A stretch of DNA of 64,000 bases, taken from positions 41,635 through 105,634 of the forward strand of contig NZ_AFPK01000074.1 in NCBI RefSeq assembly GCF_000220525.1. Reading direction: 5' to 3'. Positions 1-8,260 of this stretch are shown here, piece after piece. The translations under genes and the position numbers were made by a program. The notes under the pieces are model-generated. The model searched no databases and was not told the DNA's origin. It was given only the letters and a program-made list of their open reading frames with translations. The number at the start of each line of letters is the position of its first letter. The first letter of the stretch is position 1. This DNA is from Ochrovirga pacifica (GTDB taxonomy: Bacteria > Bacteroidota > Bacteroidia > Flavobacteriales > Flavobacteriaceae).

Positions 1-663
1 ACTTTTTAAACTATTTCTTAACGTTTTTCTACGTTGACCGAAAGCTGTTTTTACTACGTGTTTAAACAAACGGTCTGGTACTGAAAGAGATAATGATTCT
101 TTACGTTTCATAATCATTACACCAGAATCTACTTTTGGTGGTGGGTTGAATACGGTTGGTGGCACTGTAAATAAATATTCAGTATCATAATAAGCTTGTG
201 TTATTACCGATATAATTCCATAGGTTTTGCTGCCAGGTGCCGCACAGATACGCTGAGCTACTTCTTTTTGAAACATCCCTCCAAATTCTGGAATAAAACC
301 TCTGTTTTCTATGGTTTTAAATACAATTTGACTGGAAATATTGTAAGGAAAGTTTCCTACAATGGCAAATTGCTCTTCTTTAAAAATTGAATTTAAATCT
401 ATTTTTAAAAAATCTGCTCCATAAATTCTAGGTGCCAAATGTAAGTAGTGTGCTTGTAGATATTCTACAGATTCCGTATCTATCTCAATAACGTGCGTGG
501 TATATTCTTTTTGCAGCAAATATTTGGTCATTACTCCCATACCAGGACCAATTTCTAACACGTGATTATATCCTTTTTCTGATAAAATAGCAGCAATATC
601 CTTGGCTATAGATTCGTCTGTTAAAAAATGTTGTCCTAAATGTTTCTTTGCTCTTACTGACAT
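1..663 (-). CDS. ksgA: 16S rRNA (adenine1518-N6/adenine1519-N6)-dimethyltransferase, 5' part
   Basis: This is the first 221 codons of RsmA/KsgA; the reading frame runs off the left edge of the window, so the C-terminal end is missing. The enzyme uses S-adenosylmethionine to dimethylate two adjacent adenines in the 3' hairpin of 16S rRNA during small-subunit maturation. The start [14 protein letters not shown] is the canonical KsgA opening. The SAM-binding motif EIGPGMG, the acidic VIEID strand and the NFPYNI catalytic motif are all present in the right order. No stop codon interrupts the frame. It is followed upstream, about 50 bases away and in the same orientation, by the cytochrome oxidase cluster, but I see no evidence that the two are co-transcribed. 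The family call is very secure. Confidence 0.95.
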   Translation of the reverse strand, partial: MSVRAKKHLGQHFLTDESIAKDIAAILSEKGYNHVLEIGPGMGVMTKYLLQKEYTTHVIEIDTESVEYLQAHYLHLAPRIYGADFLKIDLNSIFKEEQFAIVGNFPYNISSQIVFKTIENRGFIPEFGGMFQKEVAQRICAAPGSKTYGIISVITQAYYDTEYLFTVPPTVFNPPPKVDSGVMIMKRKESLSLSVPDRLFKHVVKTAFGQRRKTLRNSLKS

Positions 664-715
664 GGAGTAGAATTTGATGAGTAATAATTAAATAGACAAT
701 GCTACGTATAACAAA

Positions 716-934
716 CTAAACTTGCTCTTTATTTGCTTTAAAATATCGATACAAAACAAAAGCAACAATAGCGACTAAAATGTAAGGAATAATCATAAGT
801 GTAACAATACCATCATTCAATCCTTCGGCCAAGCCTGAATCTCCGTTTTCTACCACTGCTTTGCACATAGCACATTGAGCAAAAGACAATTGCTGAATTA
901 AAAAAAAGCTAAAAAATAGAATACAGTGTTTCAT
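716..934 (-). CDS. Small membrane protein of the cytochrome oxidase cluster
   Basis: A 72-residue protein with an N-terminal hydrophobic segment that looks like a signal peptide ending at SFAQ, then a CAMCKA motif, and a second membrane helix near the C-terminus followed by a basic tail. I chose the internal ATG (MKHCILFF) because the longer reading, starting six codons earlier at base 952, places charged residues ahead of a good signal peptide. The two cysteines in CxxC spacing just after the putative signal could bind metal or form a disulfide, which would fit a role in oxidase assembly, but that is inference. It is the last gene of the minus-strand oxidase cluster, 17 bases after the DUF420 gene. 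No function is known to me. Confidence 0.75.
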   Translation of the reverse strand: MKHCILFFSFFLIQQLSFAQCAMCKAVVENGDSGLAEGLNDGIVTLMIIPYILVAIVAFVLYRYFKANKEQV

Positions 935-969
935 CGGATATTTAAAATACAAAAACTAAAAAATTATTT

Positions 970-1485
970 TTAATAGTAAGGCTGTATCATTACATACACA
1001 ACAACTCCGGTAACAGCTACATACAGCCACAACGGAAAAGCTATTTTAGCAATCTTACGGTGTTTTTCTACCTCTCTATTTATTCCTCTTACAAAAGTAA
1101 TCAACACAAAAGGAATTACTGCAATAGATAAAATGATATGAGAAATTAACACAAAATAGTAAATAGGTCTAATTACTCCCTCTCCTTCAAATTCCGTTGA
1201 ATCACTAGTCATGTGGTACAGTACATACATAACCAAAAACAATGCAGAACACAACATAGCTAGTTTGATAAGCCTTTCGTGCACACGTATGTTTCCTTTT
1301 TTTACAGACACGACTGCTAAAACTAGCAGAACAGCTGTAATGGCATTGATAGTAGCGTAAATAGGGGGCAAAAACACCGGGAGTTCTATTTCTAATTTTA
1401 CCTTAAACAATACGGCCACAGCTACAGGAATAGCAATAGAAAGTACTGTGATTAGCTTGTTGTATTTTTTTGTAGGAGTTTCCAT
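970..1485 (-). CDS. DUF420 family membrane protein
   Basis: A 171-residue integral membrane protein with about five predicted helices (roughly residues 12-27, 40-61, 73-93, 108-130 and 147-166). It matches DUF420 (YozB-like) proteins, which in many bacteria sit beside SCO and cytochrome c oxidase genes and are suspected to act in oxidase or heme assembly; no reaction is established. The conserved pattern of histidines on membrane faces is visible (VHERLIK, LYHMTS, LISHII), compatible with copper or heme contact. It lies 13 bases after the SCO gene and 17 bases before a small membrane protein, all on the minus strand, consistent with one operon. The family call is good; the role is inferred from context. 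Confidence 0.85.
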   Translation of the reverse strand: METPTKKYNKLITVLSIAIPVAVAVLFKVKLEIELPVFLPPIYATINAITAVLLVLAVVSVKKGNIRVHERLIKLAMLCSALFLVMYVLYHMTSDSTEFEGEGVIRPIYYFVLISHIILSIAVIPFVLITFVRGINREVEKHRKIAKIAFPLWLYVAVTGVVVYVMIQPYY

Positions 1486-1498
1486 ACTCTTTTCTGAT

Positions 1499-2194
1499 TT
1501 ATTCTTTTTCTAATAATAATTGAATGTCTTCTATCAACATTTGAACCTCTGCTTCTTCGGTTCCTTGATAAAATATTTTAGGATTTCCGTGGGTGTCTTT
1601 TCTAGATCGCAAAAATCCATTTTTATCGACCAACGCAAAAAAACCTTGATGTTCAAAGCCACCTGCTACATCGGGATTAATTCCAGCAAAGATATTCAAT
1701 CCTTTGTTGGCCATTTCAAACAACTGATCCTGATCTCCTGTTAAAAAATGCCAATTAAGACTTGTAACCCCATAACGTTCTGCATATTCTTTTAACTTGA
1801 TGGGCGTGTCGGTTGTTGGGTCTATCGTAAAAGAAGCAATTCCAAAATCAGTCCTGTCTCCAAAAACCTTTTCTATTTTTAACATATTCTGATTCATGAT
1901 TGGACAAATAGATGGGCAACTGGTAAAGAAAAATTCAGCTACATAGACTTTGCCAGCATAATCTGCATTAGATATGGTTTGATTGTTTTGATCTGTAAAC
2001 ACAAAATCTGGCATTTTACGAGTTACGTTGTTTACTTCAAAATACATAAGTCCACTAGGGTTTACTTCTTCTTCTTTTTGTTGTTGTGTAACACGATCTC
2101 TAGGCTCTATATGATGTTTGTAATTTCTTACCACATAAATTCCAAAAAGGAGAATTACAAATACAATTCCTATGTATGAATATTTACTCTTCAT
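1499..2194 (-). CDS. SCO1/SenC family copper chaperone for cytochrome c oxidase
   Basis: A 231-residue thioredoxin-fold protein anchored by one N-terminal helix (residues 8-22), with the soluble domain in the periplasm. SCO proteins deliver copper to the CuA site of cytochrome c oxidase subunit II or keep its cysteines reduced. The copper-binding CxxxC is present as TSCPSICPIM (C93 and C97), and the distal histidine ligand is most likely H182 in the FEHQGFF segment. The start codon overlaps the stop of the preceding membrane-protein gene by 11 bases, showing tight coupling in the oxidase operon. Nothing is unusual apart from a long polar linker (about residues 25-55) between anchor and domain. 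Confidence 0.93.
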   Translation of the reverse strand: MKSKYSYIGIVFVILLFGIYVVRNYKHHIEPRDRVTQQQKEEEVNPSGLMYFEVNNVTRKMPDFVFTDQNNQTISNADYAGKVYVAEFFFTSCPSICPIMNQNMLKIEKVFGDRTDFGIASFTIDPTTDTPIKLKEYAERYGVTSLNWHFLTGDQDQLFEMANKGLNIFAGINPDVAGGFEHQGFFALVDKNGFLRSRKDTHGNPKIFYQGTEEAEVQMLIEDIQLLLEKE

Positions 2195-2873
2195 CTTTTT
2201 TCAATCTTTCTTTTCTAGAGGTGGTAGCAACCTCTTGTTCGTAAAACACGTTTTTTGTATCGGGCAACAATTTATTTTTTAAATCATCAACAGAACCCAT
2301 AAAATAAGCAAATACATCATCTCCTATTTTATCATCATCTGTTCTTCCTCTCTGCTGTATTTTTTTATCTACTATAAACGCATCATCCGAAGCAAAATTA
2401 TGATCTAAAGGTGTTTTTATTTTTAACGATTGATATATCTCTTTGGTTTGTATTGAGTCTAAACAAACAAACTTCCACTTGTATAATTTAGTAACTCCTT
2501 TGTTTTTTAACCTGCTTTTAATGGTTTCAATTTCTGGATTGTCTTTGCCTACATAAAAAGAAACCATTTGAAATTTTTGATATTTAGCAATGGCTTCGAA
2601 CACTACTTCGTTTAAATTAAAAATCTGAGTTGCTTTGCTATTGGGATGTTTTCCTAAAAAGTTAACAATATTGATACGATCTTTAAATACTACCTTATTT
2701 TGCGTGTATTGGCCTACTTCTACTACATTTTCAGAAAAAACTTCACAGGGCTTAAAGTTGACCTCTCCTGTAGACAAAAAAATAAAAAAAGCTAATGGAC
2801 CAATAAACAACAAACTTAAAATAATTCTTTTGGTTTGTTGTGCCTTCTTATCTGAAGTAGTTGTGTGTTTCAT
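2184..2873 (-). CDS. One-TM protein of unknown function in the cytochrome oxidase cluster
   Basis: A 229-residue protein with a basic N-terminus, a single membrane helix at about residues 18-36 and an extracytoplasmic domain. The domain resembles a thioredoxin-type fold by its alternating strand and helix pattern (for example NIVNFLG, FQMVSFYVG, YKWKFVCLDS, DAFIVDKK), but I see no CxxC, so any redox activity would be lost. Comparable proteins sit just ahead of SCO in flavobacterial oxidase operons. It may be a non-catalytic SCO-like assembly partner; that is a guess from context. Its stop overlaps the SCO start. It follows the subunit IV gene after 68 bases. Confidence 0.8.
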   Translation of the reverse strand: MKHTTTSDKKAQQTKRIILSLLFIGPLAFFIFLSTGEVNFKPCEVFSENVVEVGQYTQNKVVFKDRINIVNFLGKHPNSKATQIFNLNEVVFEAIAKYQKFQMVSFYVGKDNPEIETIKSRLKNKGVTKLYKWKFVCLDSIQTKEIYQSLKIKTPLDHNFASDDAFIVDKKIQQRGRTDDDKIGDDVFAYFMGSVDDLKNKLLPDTKNVFYEQEVATTSRKERLKKDEE

Positions 2874-2941
2874 TTTAAACTATTTGATACTAAAAAAGGT
2901 GGAAAAAATCCACCTTTTGTATGTCTTTATAAAAAAAGATA

Positions 2942-3286
2942 TTAATATTTCCAGTTTACGTAGGGTGCTAATGTTTCGTGCAAGTAATTACCTTCAATTA
3001 ACAACAGAGTTACCAAGTAAGGAATTAAGATAACCAAAGGAATAATAATAGATCCTACAAAGTTTTTACGTTCGTGATTTAAGTGCATAAAGTACCACAT
3101 AATTCCCCATGCTTTTACGATGGTTAAAATAATAAACACCCAGTTTAGGATTGAAGTACCAAAAAAGTTAGAATAATGCATCCAGTGAGGCTTAATAATA
3201 CCTAAGATCACCTCTATAATTGTTACAATAGATAAAAATCCGAATACTTTCCAGATTAATTTTGTGTTTGATTCGTGTTGTCCCAT
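2942..3286 (-). CDS. Cytochrome c oxidase subunit IV family protein
   Basis: A 114-residue protein with three predicted membrane helices (about residues 12-28, 45-65 and 79-98). The MWYFMHLNHERK segment between helices two and three is the hallmark of the bacterial subunit IV (CtaF/CyoD-like) family. It is a small structural subunit of the terminal heme-copper oxidase in the inner membrane. It follows the larger subunit III gene by 35 bases in the same orientation. The catalytic subunits I and II are not in this window, which is normal for flavobacteria, where they sit in the separate act (alternative complex III) cluster. Confidence 0.9.
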   Translation of the reverse strand: MGQHESNTKLIWKVFGFLSIVTIIEVILGIIKPHWMHYSNFFGTSILNWVFIILTIVKAWGIMWYFMHLNHERKNFVGSIIIPLVILIPYLVTLLLIEGNYLHETLAPYVNWKY

Positions 3287-3321
3287 AATACAATCAGCTT
3301 GTTTGTTTCTTTAAAATTTGA

Positions 3322-4296
3322 TTAAACTAAGTAGAAGAATGTAAATACAAAAACCCACACTAAATCTACAAAGTGCCAATACAATCCTACTTTTTCTACC
3401 ATTTCGTAGTGTCCTCTTTTCTCGTAAGTACCTAAAAGTACGTTAATAAAGATAATGATATTTAGGACAATCCCCGAGGATACGTGAAAACCATGAAATC
3501 CTGTAATAAAGAAAAAGAAATCTGCAAACTGACTCGTACCGTATTCGTTTACCTCTAAGTTTGCTCCTCTTACTACTCTTCTAGATTCTTCTAAGTATTT
3601 TAAAGCAACATCTTTGTTTAAGATTACTTTCTTTTGTTTTGTTTCTGGATTGATTTGTTCCAAACGAATTCCAATTTCAGGAGTGTTCTTAAACCCTTCT
3701 ATTACACCTGCTGTTGTATATTCGTAAGTAGTTTCTCCTTTTTCAAACCACAAACCATTTTTACGTGTGTGCTCTACTTTTGGATTGTTAGCAATCGCAA
3801 ATTTTTCTAAAGCAATTTGTTTTCCGTCTTTTCCTACAAACTGCACAATTTTACCATCGTTTAATTGTACTGCACCAAATTCTCCATTGATAAAGTTTTT
3901 CCACTCCCAAGCCTGAGAACCAACGAAAACCAAACCTCCAATAATTGTTAAGAACATGTATGTAATTACTTTGTTCTTCTTCATTTGATGACCAGCATCT
4001 ACGGCCAACACCATAGTAACCGAAGAAAAAATCAAAATAAAAGTCATCAATGCTACGTAGTACATTGGATAAGTACCATGTATAAAAGGAAAGTGAGTAA
4101 ACACCTCATCGGCGATAGGCCATACATCAATAAATTTAAAACGAGTCAACCCGTAAGCGGCTAAGAAACCAGCAAAAGTTAAGGCATCAGAAACGATGAA
4201 GAACCACATCATCATTTTACCATAACTTGCTCCTAAAGGTCTTGTAGTTCCGCCTTCCCATACATTCGAAACTTGATCAGCAGTTGTTGCTTTCAT
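3322..4296 (-). CDS. Cytochrome c oxidase subunit III, long form
   Basis: A 324-residue heme-copper oxidase subunit III. Membrane helices recognisable from sequence include about residues 25-48, 75-100, 108-128, 258-283 and 303-324. The FITGFHGFHVSSG segment and the closing LYWHFVDLVWVFVF are diagnostic for the family. Compared with the typical subunit III it carries a hydrophilic insertion of about 110 residues (about 133-245) between membrane segments, rich in lysine and glutamate; I believe this is shared by many flavobacterial homologues. A second, shorter subunit III gene lies directly upstream, so the oxidase probably contains both. Spacing to the neighbours is short, consistent with one operon. 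Confidence 0.93.
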   Translation of the reverse strand: MKATTADQVSNVWEGGTTRPLGASYGKMMMWFFIVSDALTFAGFLAAYGLTRFKFIDVWPIADEVFTHFPFIHGTYPMYYVALMTFILIFSSVTMVLAVDAGHQMKKNKVITYMFLTIIGGLVFVGSQAWEWKNFINGEFGAVQLNDGKIVQFVGKDGKQIALEKFAIANNPKVEHTRKNGLWFEKGETTYEYTTAGVIEGFKNTPEIGIRLEQINPETKQKKVILNKDVALKYLEESRRVVRGANLEVNEYGTSQFADFFFFITGFHGFHVSSGIVLNIIIFINVLLGTYEKRGHYEMVEKVGLYWHFVDLVWVFVFTFFYLV

Positions 4297-4357
4297 AAGA
4301 TTTATTTATAGTTGTTTTTTTCGGTTTTTATTTGAATCGCAAATTTATAAATTTACA

Positions 4358-4945
4358 TTAAGTATTAAAATAAAAGAATAAAAATAGTGCTATCCAAAGT
4401 AAGTCTAAAAAATGCCAGAAAATTGTCCCCAACTCTAGCCCTAATGTATTTCCATCATCGTACTTTCCTAGCAACTGTTTTATCAACATTACTATTAACA
4501 CCACTACGGCTACAAAAATATGCAATAAGTGTGCAAAAACGATAACCATCATCATAGATGATGAAATTAAACTTTTGGGTCCTGTAAAAAACAATCCTGA
4601 TTGTCTTAGTTCATCAAACCCTTGAAATTGCGACACCACAAAGCCAATTCCCAGCCCTAAGGTAAGTAACAATAGCAAACTAGCTATGTTCTTGTTTTCT
4701 TTTTTTGCAAAATACAAAGCTGCATGTACCGTAATACTGCTAATTACAATTAACACAGTACTTGTTACTAAGGCATTGGGAAGCTGAAAGGTAACCCAAT
4801 CTTCTCTGTTACTACTAATTACGTAAGCACTTACCAATCCTGCAAACATCATGGTCATACTTATCAAAGAAATCCATAACATTGGTTTGGCTGCTTTTTT
4901 TCTAGCCACTTTTAGTTCTTGATTTACGTTTATTGATGTTTCCAT
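4358..4945 (-). CDS. Cytochrome c oxidase subunit III, short form
   Basis: A 195-residue subunit III homologue of conventional bacterial length with five membrane helices (about residues 22-43, 60-80, 89-107, 130-155, 172-193). Family marks include the MVIVFAHLLHIFVA helix and the terminal FWHFLDLLWIALFLFFY, matching the ending of the longer neighbour. The paired subunit III genes are usual in flavobacteria and are thought to be two different subunits of one oxidase. The gene starts two bases after the stop of the heme O synthase gene, so the two are translated from one message. Nothing is missing. Confidence 0.92.
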   Translation of the reverse strand: METSINVNQELKVARKKAAKPMLWISLISMTMMFAGLVSAYVISSNREDWVTFQLPNALVTSTVLIVISSITVHAALYFAKKENKNIASLLLLLTLGLGIGFVVSQFQGFDELRQSGLFFTGPKSLISSSMMMVIVFAHLLHIFVAVVVLIVMLIKQLLGKYDDGNTLGLELGTIFWHFLDLLWIALFLFFYFNT

Positions 4946-4947
4946 AA

Positions 4948-5847
4948 TTAATGAAGAAATTTATCGATGATGTATATAATTTGAATCACAGTGATATAAA
5001 ACACACTTGCTAACATTAACTTACGAGCTGTGTCTTTGCTTAAGTCTTTGTACAATTGAACTCCATAATATAAAATGGTAGCTCCACATAAAAAAATAAC
5101 AACAGCCGTAATTGGATAAATATAAAAAGTTCCTGTTTTGTGAAATACGGGAATAATAGAAGCAAAAATTAACATGACTGTATAAATTAGAATTTGCACA
5201 ACCGCTTTTCGATCTCTTTTTCCCATAGGCAACAAGTTATATCCTGCTTTTAGATACTCGTCGTGCCCTAGCCAGCCGATAGCCCAAAAATGAGGGAATT
5301 GCCAAAAAAACTGAATCATAAACAATACTCCTGCTTCTATTCCAAACTGATTGGTTGCTGCTACCCATCCTAACATAAAAGGGATAGCACCAGGAAAAGC
5401 TCCCACAAAAACAGCTAAAGGAGTAACTCCTTTTAACGGTGTATAAGCACAAGTGTATAAAAAAATAGAGATGGCCCCAAACAAGGCACTTTTTTCGTTA
5501 ATATAATAGAGAATTCCCAAACCGAACACCGCAAAACTTACAGCAATAATCATGGCTGTTTGCACTGTAAACCTGCCTGTTGGCAGGGGTCTATTTTGGG
5601 TGCGTTTCATTAATTTATCAATGTCTTTTTCTATAATTTGATTAAAAGCATTAGATGCTCCTACCATCAAGTATCCTCCTATAGCCAATAAGGCAACAGT
5701 TGTGTAGTTAATAGTGTCTACTGCCAACAAATACCCAGCAATAGCCGAAAATACAACACTTAAAGACAATCCTACTTTTGTAAGCTGTTTAAAATCGCTA
5801 ACAAAGGTATTTTTTGAGGGAAGAGTTGAAGTGACGGTTTTGGACAT
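4948..5847 (-). CDS. cyoE: Protoheme IX farnesyltransferase (heme O synthase)
   Basis: A UbiA-type prenyltransferase of about 299 residues that adds a farnesyl group to heme B to make heme O, the precursor of heme A for the adjacent oxidase. The first aspartate-rich motif appears as NQIIEKDIDKLMKRTQNRPL, and FFWQFPHFWAIGWL plus GHDEYLKAGYNLLP provide the second conserved region. About nine membrane helices are visible. I start at MSKTVTS rather than at the ATG 33 bases upstream, because a clear -7 box (TATCTTTG on the minus strand) lies at 5878-5885, which would put the transcript start downstream of the longer start. It is the first gene of the oxidase operon. Confidence 0.93.
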   Translation of the reverse strand: MSKTVTSTLPSKNTFVSDFKQLTKVGLSLSVVFSAIAGYLLAVDTINYTTVALLAIGGYLMVGASNAFNQIIEKDIDKLMKRTQNRPLPTGRFTVQTAMIIAVSFAVFGLGILYYINEKSALFGAISIFLYTCAYTPLKGVTPLAVFVGAFPGAIPFMLGWVAATNQFGIEAGVLFMIQFFWQFPHFWAIGWLGHDEYLKAGYNLLPMGKRDRKAVVQILIYTVMLIFASIIPVFHKTGTFYIYPITAVVIFLCGATILYYGVQLYKDLSKDTARKLMLASVFYITVIQIIYIIDKFLH

Positions 5848-5877
5848 CAGCGAAAAAAATTGATTGTAAAATTTTGG

Positions 5878-5885
5878 CAAAGATA
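5878..5885 (-). promoter_or_regulatory. Bacteroidota -7 promoter box of the cytochrome oxidase operon
   Basis: On the minus strand the octamer reads TATCTTTG, a full match to the Bacteroidota -7 consensus TAnnTTTG. It lies about 30 bases before the chosen cyoE start, giving a plausible short leader. No convincing -33 TTTG partner is visible at the expected distance. Confidence 0.45.
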
Positions 5886-6013
5886 GAGAAAGTTTTTACT
5901 TAGAAATTGAACTTATAGATTTAATTCTCACCTCTTTTATAAGTGTGTTTATTTTAGATTGAAAAAAAACTAAAAAAATACGCTTATAAATTTTCCACAA
6001 AAGAAATATCTCT

Positions 6014-6021
6014 TATATTTG
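6014..6021 (+). promoter_or_regulatory. -7 promoter box for the tRNA-Leu pair
   Basis: The plus-strand octamer TATATTTG fits TAnnTTTG exactly and lies about 74 bases ahead of the first tRNA. A T-rich stretch (TTTTCC) sits near the -33 position. This is the only good box in the gap between cyoE and the tRNAs. Confidence 0.5.
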
Positions 6022-6081
6022 CACTCGCGTTTGCAAAAAACGAATTTGTTCTTTAGAAAATTAAAGCATACCAAATATTTA

Positions 6082-6211
6082 GTGTAAACTAAATGCTGAA
6101 GTGGTGGAATTGGTAGACACGCTGGACTTAAAATCCAGTGGGCAGAAATGCCCGTATGGGTTCAAGTCCCATCTTCAGTACAAAAGTTATTAGAATATAT
6201 TTAGTTTACAC
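6082..6211. repeat. 13-base inverted repeat flanking the first tRNA-Leu
   Basis: GTGTAAACTAAAT ends immediately before the first tRNA (6082-6094) and its exact reverse complement ATTTAGTTTACAC lies in the spacer (6199-6211), two bases before the second tRNA. Paired in RNA the two arms would bring the ends of the first tRNA together, so the structure could help processing; it could also be a trace of the duplication. Confidence 0.6.
6095..6180 (+). tRNA. tRNA-Leu (anticodon TAA), copy 1
   Basis: An 86-base class II tRNA. The 7-base acceptor arm GCTGAAG pairs with CTTCAGT (one G-U pair) followed by discriminator A. The anticodon loop is CTTAAAA with anticodon TAA, which reads UUA codons, the favoured leucine codon in this AT-rich genome. 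The long variable arm and the GGTTCAAGTCC T-arm are present. CCA is not encoded. It is identical to the next copy. Confidence 0.97.
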
Positions 6212-6213
6212 AC

Positions 6214-6299
6214 GCTGAAGTGGTGGAATTGGTAGACACGCTGGACTTAAAATCCAGTGGGCAGAAATGCCCGTATGGGTTCAAGTCCCATCTTCAGTA
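6214..6299 (+). tRNA. tRNA-Leu (anticodon TAA), copy 2
   Basis: An exact 86-base copy of the preceding tRNA, 33 bases downstream in the same orientation and probably on the same transcript. A strong hairpin with a T tract starts two bases after its end. CCA is not encoded. Confidence 0.97.
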
Positions 6300-6300
6300 C

Positions 6301-6334
6301 AAAAGCCTTATCTTTTTTAGATAAGGCTTTTTTG
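6301..6334. terminator. Bidirectional intrinsic terminator between the tRNAs and the CoA-transferase genes
   Basis: A 13-base-pair perfect stem (AAAAGCCTTATCT with its complement) around a five-T loop, followed by T runs on both strands. It can end the plus-strand tRNA transcript and the minus-strand CoA-transferase transcript, which converge here. Confidence 0.85.
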
Positions 6335-6336
6335 TT

Positions 6337-6990
6337 TTAAAACTCCATAACTTTACAGTTGTTTGAAATCACCAACTCTCCTTCTGTAACCCCCTTAACA
6401 TAATCTATACTAACACCAGGGGCTAGTTCTTGCAACACAAACTGATGTTTTTCTATTGTTAACATCGCCAAATTGGTTACTATTTTGGTAACACAATTTA
6501 CGCCTGTTAAGGGCAAACGACATTGTTTTAACAATTTGGACTCTCCTGCACGATTGGTATGCATCATAGCCACAATAATATTCTCAGCACTAGCCACTAA
6601 ATCCATTGCACCTCCCATGCCTTTTACCATTTTACCCGGAATTTTCCAATTGGCAATATCTCCGCTCTGAGAAACTTCCATAGCTCCCAAAACGGTTAAA
6701 TTTATATGTTGCCCTCTAATCATTCCAAAACTTAATTCCGAATCAAAAAAAGAAGCACCAGGTAAAGTTGTGATGGTTTGTTTTCCTGCATTGATTAAAT
6801 CTGCATCTACCTGTTCTTTGGTTGGGAAAGGCCCCATTCCCAAAACTCCATTTTCACTTTGAAACTCTACATTGATCCCTTCAGGAACATAATTGGCTAC
6901 CAACGTAGGAATACCAATCCCTAAGTTTACATAAAAACCATCTTCTAACTCTTTAGAAATACGCTGTGCTATTTGTTCTTTAGTTAGCAT
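6337..6990 (-). CDS. 3-oxoacid CoA-transferase subunit B
   Basis: A 217-residue beta subunit of the two-subunit 3-oxoacid (succinyl- or acetate-:acetoacetyl) CoA-transferase, which activates acetoacetate for ketone-body or branched-chain amino acid breakdown. Family marks are YVNLGIGIPTLVANY near the N-terminus and EFQSENGVLGMGP, which contains the catalytic glutamate of the SENG motif that forms the enzyme-CoA thioester. MGGAMDLVA is also typical. The partner subunit ends one base upstream, so the pair is translated together, and a strong terminator follows. The length is normal for ScoB/AtoA; which acyl-CoA donor is used cannot be told from sequence. Confidence 0.93.
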   Translation of the reverse strand: MLTKEQIAQRISKELEDGFYVNLGIGIPTLVANYVPEGINVEFQSENGVLGMGPFPTKEQVDADLINAGKQTITTLPGASFFDSELSFGMIRGQHINLTVLGAMEVSQSGDIANWKIPGKMVKGMGGAMDLVASAENIIVAMMHTNRAGESKLLKQCRLPLTGVNCVTKIVTNLAMLTIEKHQFVLQELAPGVSIDYVKGVTEGELVISNNCKVMEF

Positions 6991-6991
6991 A

Positions 6992-7687
6992 CTATTCCGA
7001 TAAGGTTAATTTCTCAATTCTTTTCTCGTATTTTTCTCCTTTAAAAATTCGCTGTACAAAAACCCCAGGTACATGAATCTCGTTAGGGTCTAGTGCACCC
7101 AAAGGAACCAATTCCTCCACCTCAACAACATTTATTTTGGCCGCACCACACATTGACTGATTAAAGTTCCTAGCAGTCCCTTTAAAAACAATGTTCCCTG
7201 CTTCGTCTCCTTTCCAAGCTTTGGTAAGTGAAAAATCTGCATCTGCAGCATATTCTAACAAATACTGCTTGTTATTGAAAGTTCTAACTTCTTTTCCAAC
7301 AGCTACTTCGGTTCCAACCCCTGCAGGTGTAAAAAAAGCTGGAATTCCCATTTTTGCAGACCTACAACGCTCTACCAAAGTTCCCTGCGGAATTAAATCC
7401 ACTTCTAAATCACCGCTCAACATTTGTCTTTCAAACTCAGCATTTTCTCCTACATAAGAGGCTATCATTTTTTTTATTTGATGTTTTTGCAACAGCAGTC
7501 CCAATCCAAAATTATCTACGCCAGCATTATTAGAAAGACAGGTAAGGTTTTTTACGTTTAACCGAACCAATTCTGCAATAGCATTTTCTGGAATACCACA
7601 CAGACCAAAACCTCCAACCAATAAAGTCATATAATCGGTAATGCCTTCTAAAGCTTGTTGCACAGAATTTACTTTTTTGGAAATCAT
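6992..7687 (-). CDS. 3-oxoacid CoA-transferase subunit A
   Basis: A 231-residue alpha subunit that pairs with the adjacent beta subunit. The glycine-rich signature [14 protein letters not shown] near residue 25 is the classic alpha-subunit motif, and [16 protein letters not shown] and [15 protein letters not shown] are family blocks. I start at MISKKVNSV; the frame stays open for 14 more codons upstream, but a -7 type box at 7711-7718 lies inside that extension, and the shorter start gives the usual family N-terminus. The next upstream DNA is a decayed insertion sequence, so this pair has its own promoter. Confidence 0.92.
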   Translation of the reverse strand: MISKKVNSVQQALEGITDYMTLLVGGFGLCGIPENAIAELVRLNVKNLTCLSNNAGVDNFGLGLLLQKHQIKKMIASYVGENAEFERQMLSGDLEVDLIPQGTLVERCRSAKMGIPAFFTPAGVGTEVAVGKEVRTFNNKQYLLEYAADADFSLTKAWKGDEAGNIVFKGTARNFNQSMCGAAKINVVEVEELVPLGALDPNEIHVPGVFVQRIFKGEKYEKRIEKLTLSE

Positions 7688-7710
7688 CGTTTGAAAAAAT
7701 TGAATTCTAT

Positions 7711-7718
7711 TAAAGATA
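7711..7718 (-). promoter_or_regulatory. Candidate -7 box for the CoA-transferase operon
   Basis: The minus strand reads TATCTTTA, one base off TAnnTTTG. It is 24 bases ahead of the chosen start of the alpha subunit, which supports that start over the longer one. Confidence 0.35.
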
Positions 7719-7740
7719 CAAAAAAACATCGGTTTTATGC

Positions 7741-7998
7741 AGCTTACAAGCTATAATAAGTCTGTCGATACATCCCGAGAGTTCACAGGTAGCTCTTATA
7801 CTTTGTTTTTTTTGTTTAGCATACGTTCTTACAAATAGAGACCTTATTTTTTTCTGATAGAAACATCTAATTCTTCAACTATATCTATCATCATATCAAA
7901 CAGAACTAACTTTTTGTGCAATTCTTTTTATTCATGCTATAAACGAATTTGTTCTTTTTTAGCCAAACATAACCCTTCCTCAAGCTCTCGAATTCTTT
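7741..7998 (-). pseudogene. Relic of an IS3-family transposase (orfA end and orfB beginning)
   Basis: The 580-base gap between the CoA-transferase and TPR genes holds no intact gene. On the minus strand a conceptual reading gives RIRELEEGLCLAKKEQIRL, stop, two residues, stop, then KELHKKLVLFDMMIDIVEE and LDVSIRKK. This is the pattern of the coiled-coil C-terminus of IS3-type OrfA proteins. A shifted frame follows with KQKKQSIRATCELSG, like the start of OrfB. At least two in-frame stops and a frame change are present, and the rest of both genes is gone. I see no intact terminal inverted repeats. The part from about 8000 to 8250 holds nothing I can recognise. Confidence 0.45.
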
Positions 7999-8260
7999 GT
8001 TATGGGGTTTTATTCATCTTTTATTTTAATTTACTCTATAATTGCAATCAACATCATCATATTTCTTCCAAATTCGAATCGTTGAATTTATCTGTATATC
8101 ATATTTTTCCTAAGTACGAACTCGTGCTAAATGCCCTAAGTTTAATTCCCTGAAAACCTGTAAAACTACAATCTTTTTGAGTACATTTTTCTGAACTATT
8201 TTATATAAATAATAATGTTAGTTTTTATTATTATTTTAGAACAGTACAGTATACAAACAA

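Noticed and set aside
196..390. Plus-strand open frame opposite ksgA
   Set aside because: It lies entirely within the antisense of a highly conserved gene; no independent support.
7914..8153. Plus-strand open frame of 79 codons in the gap between the CoA-transferase and TPR genes
   Set aside because: Composition is low-complexity and AT-driven, there is no family resemblance, and the opposite strand in part of it reads as an IS3 relic.
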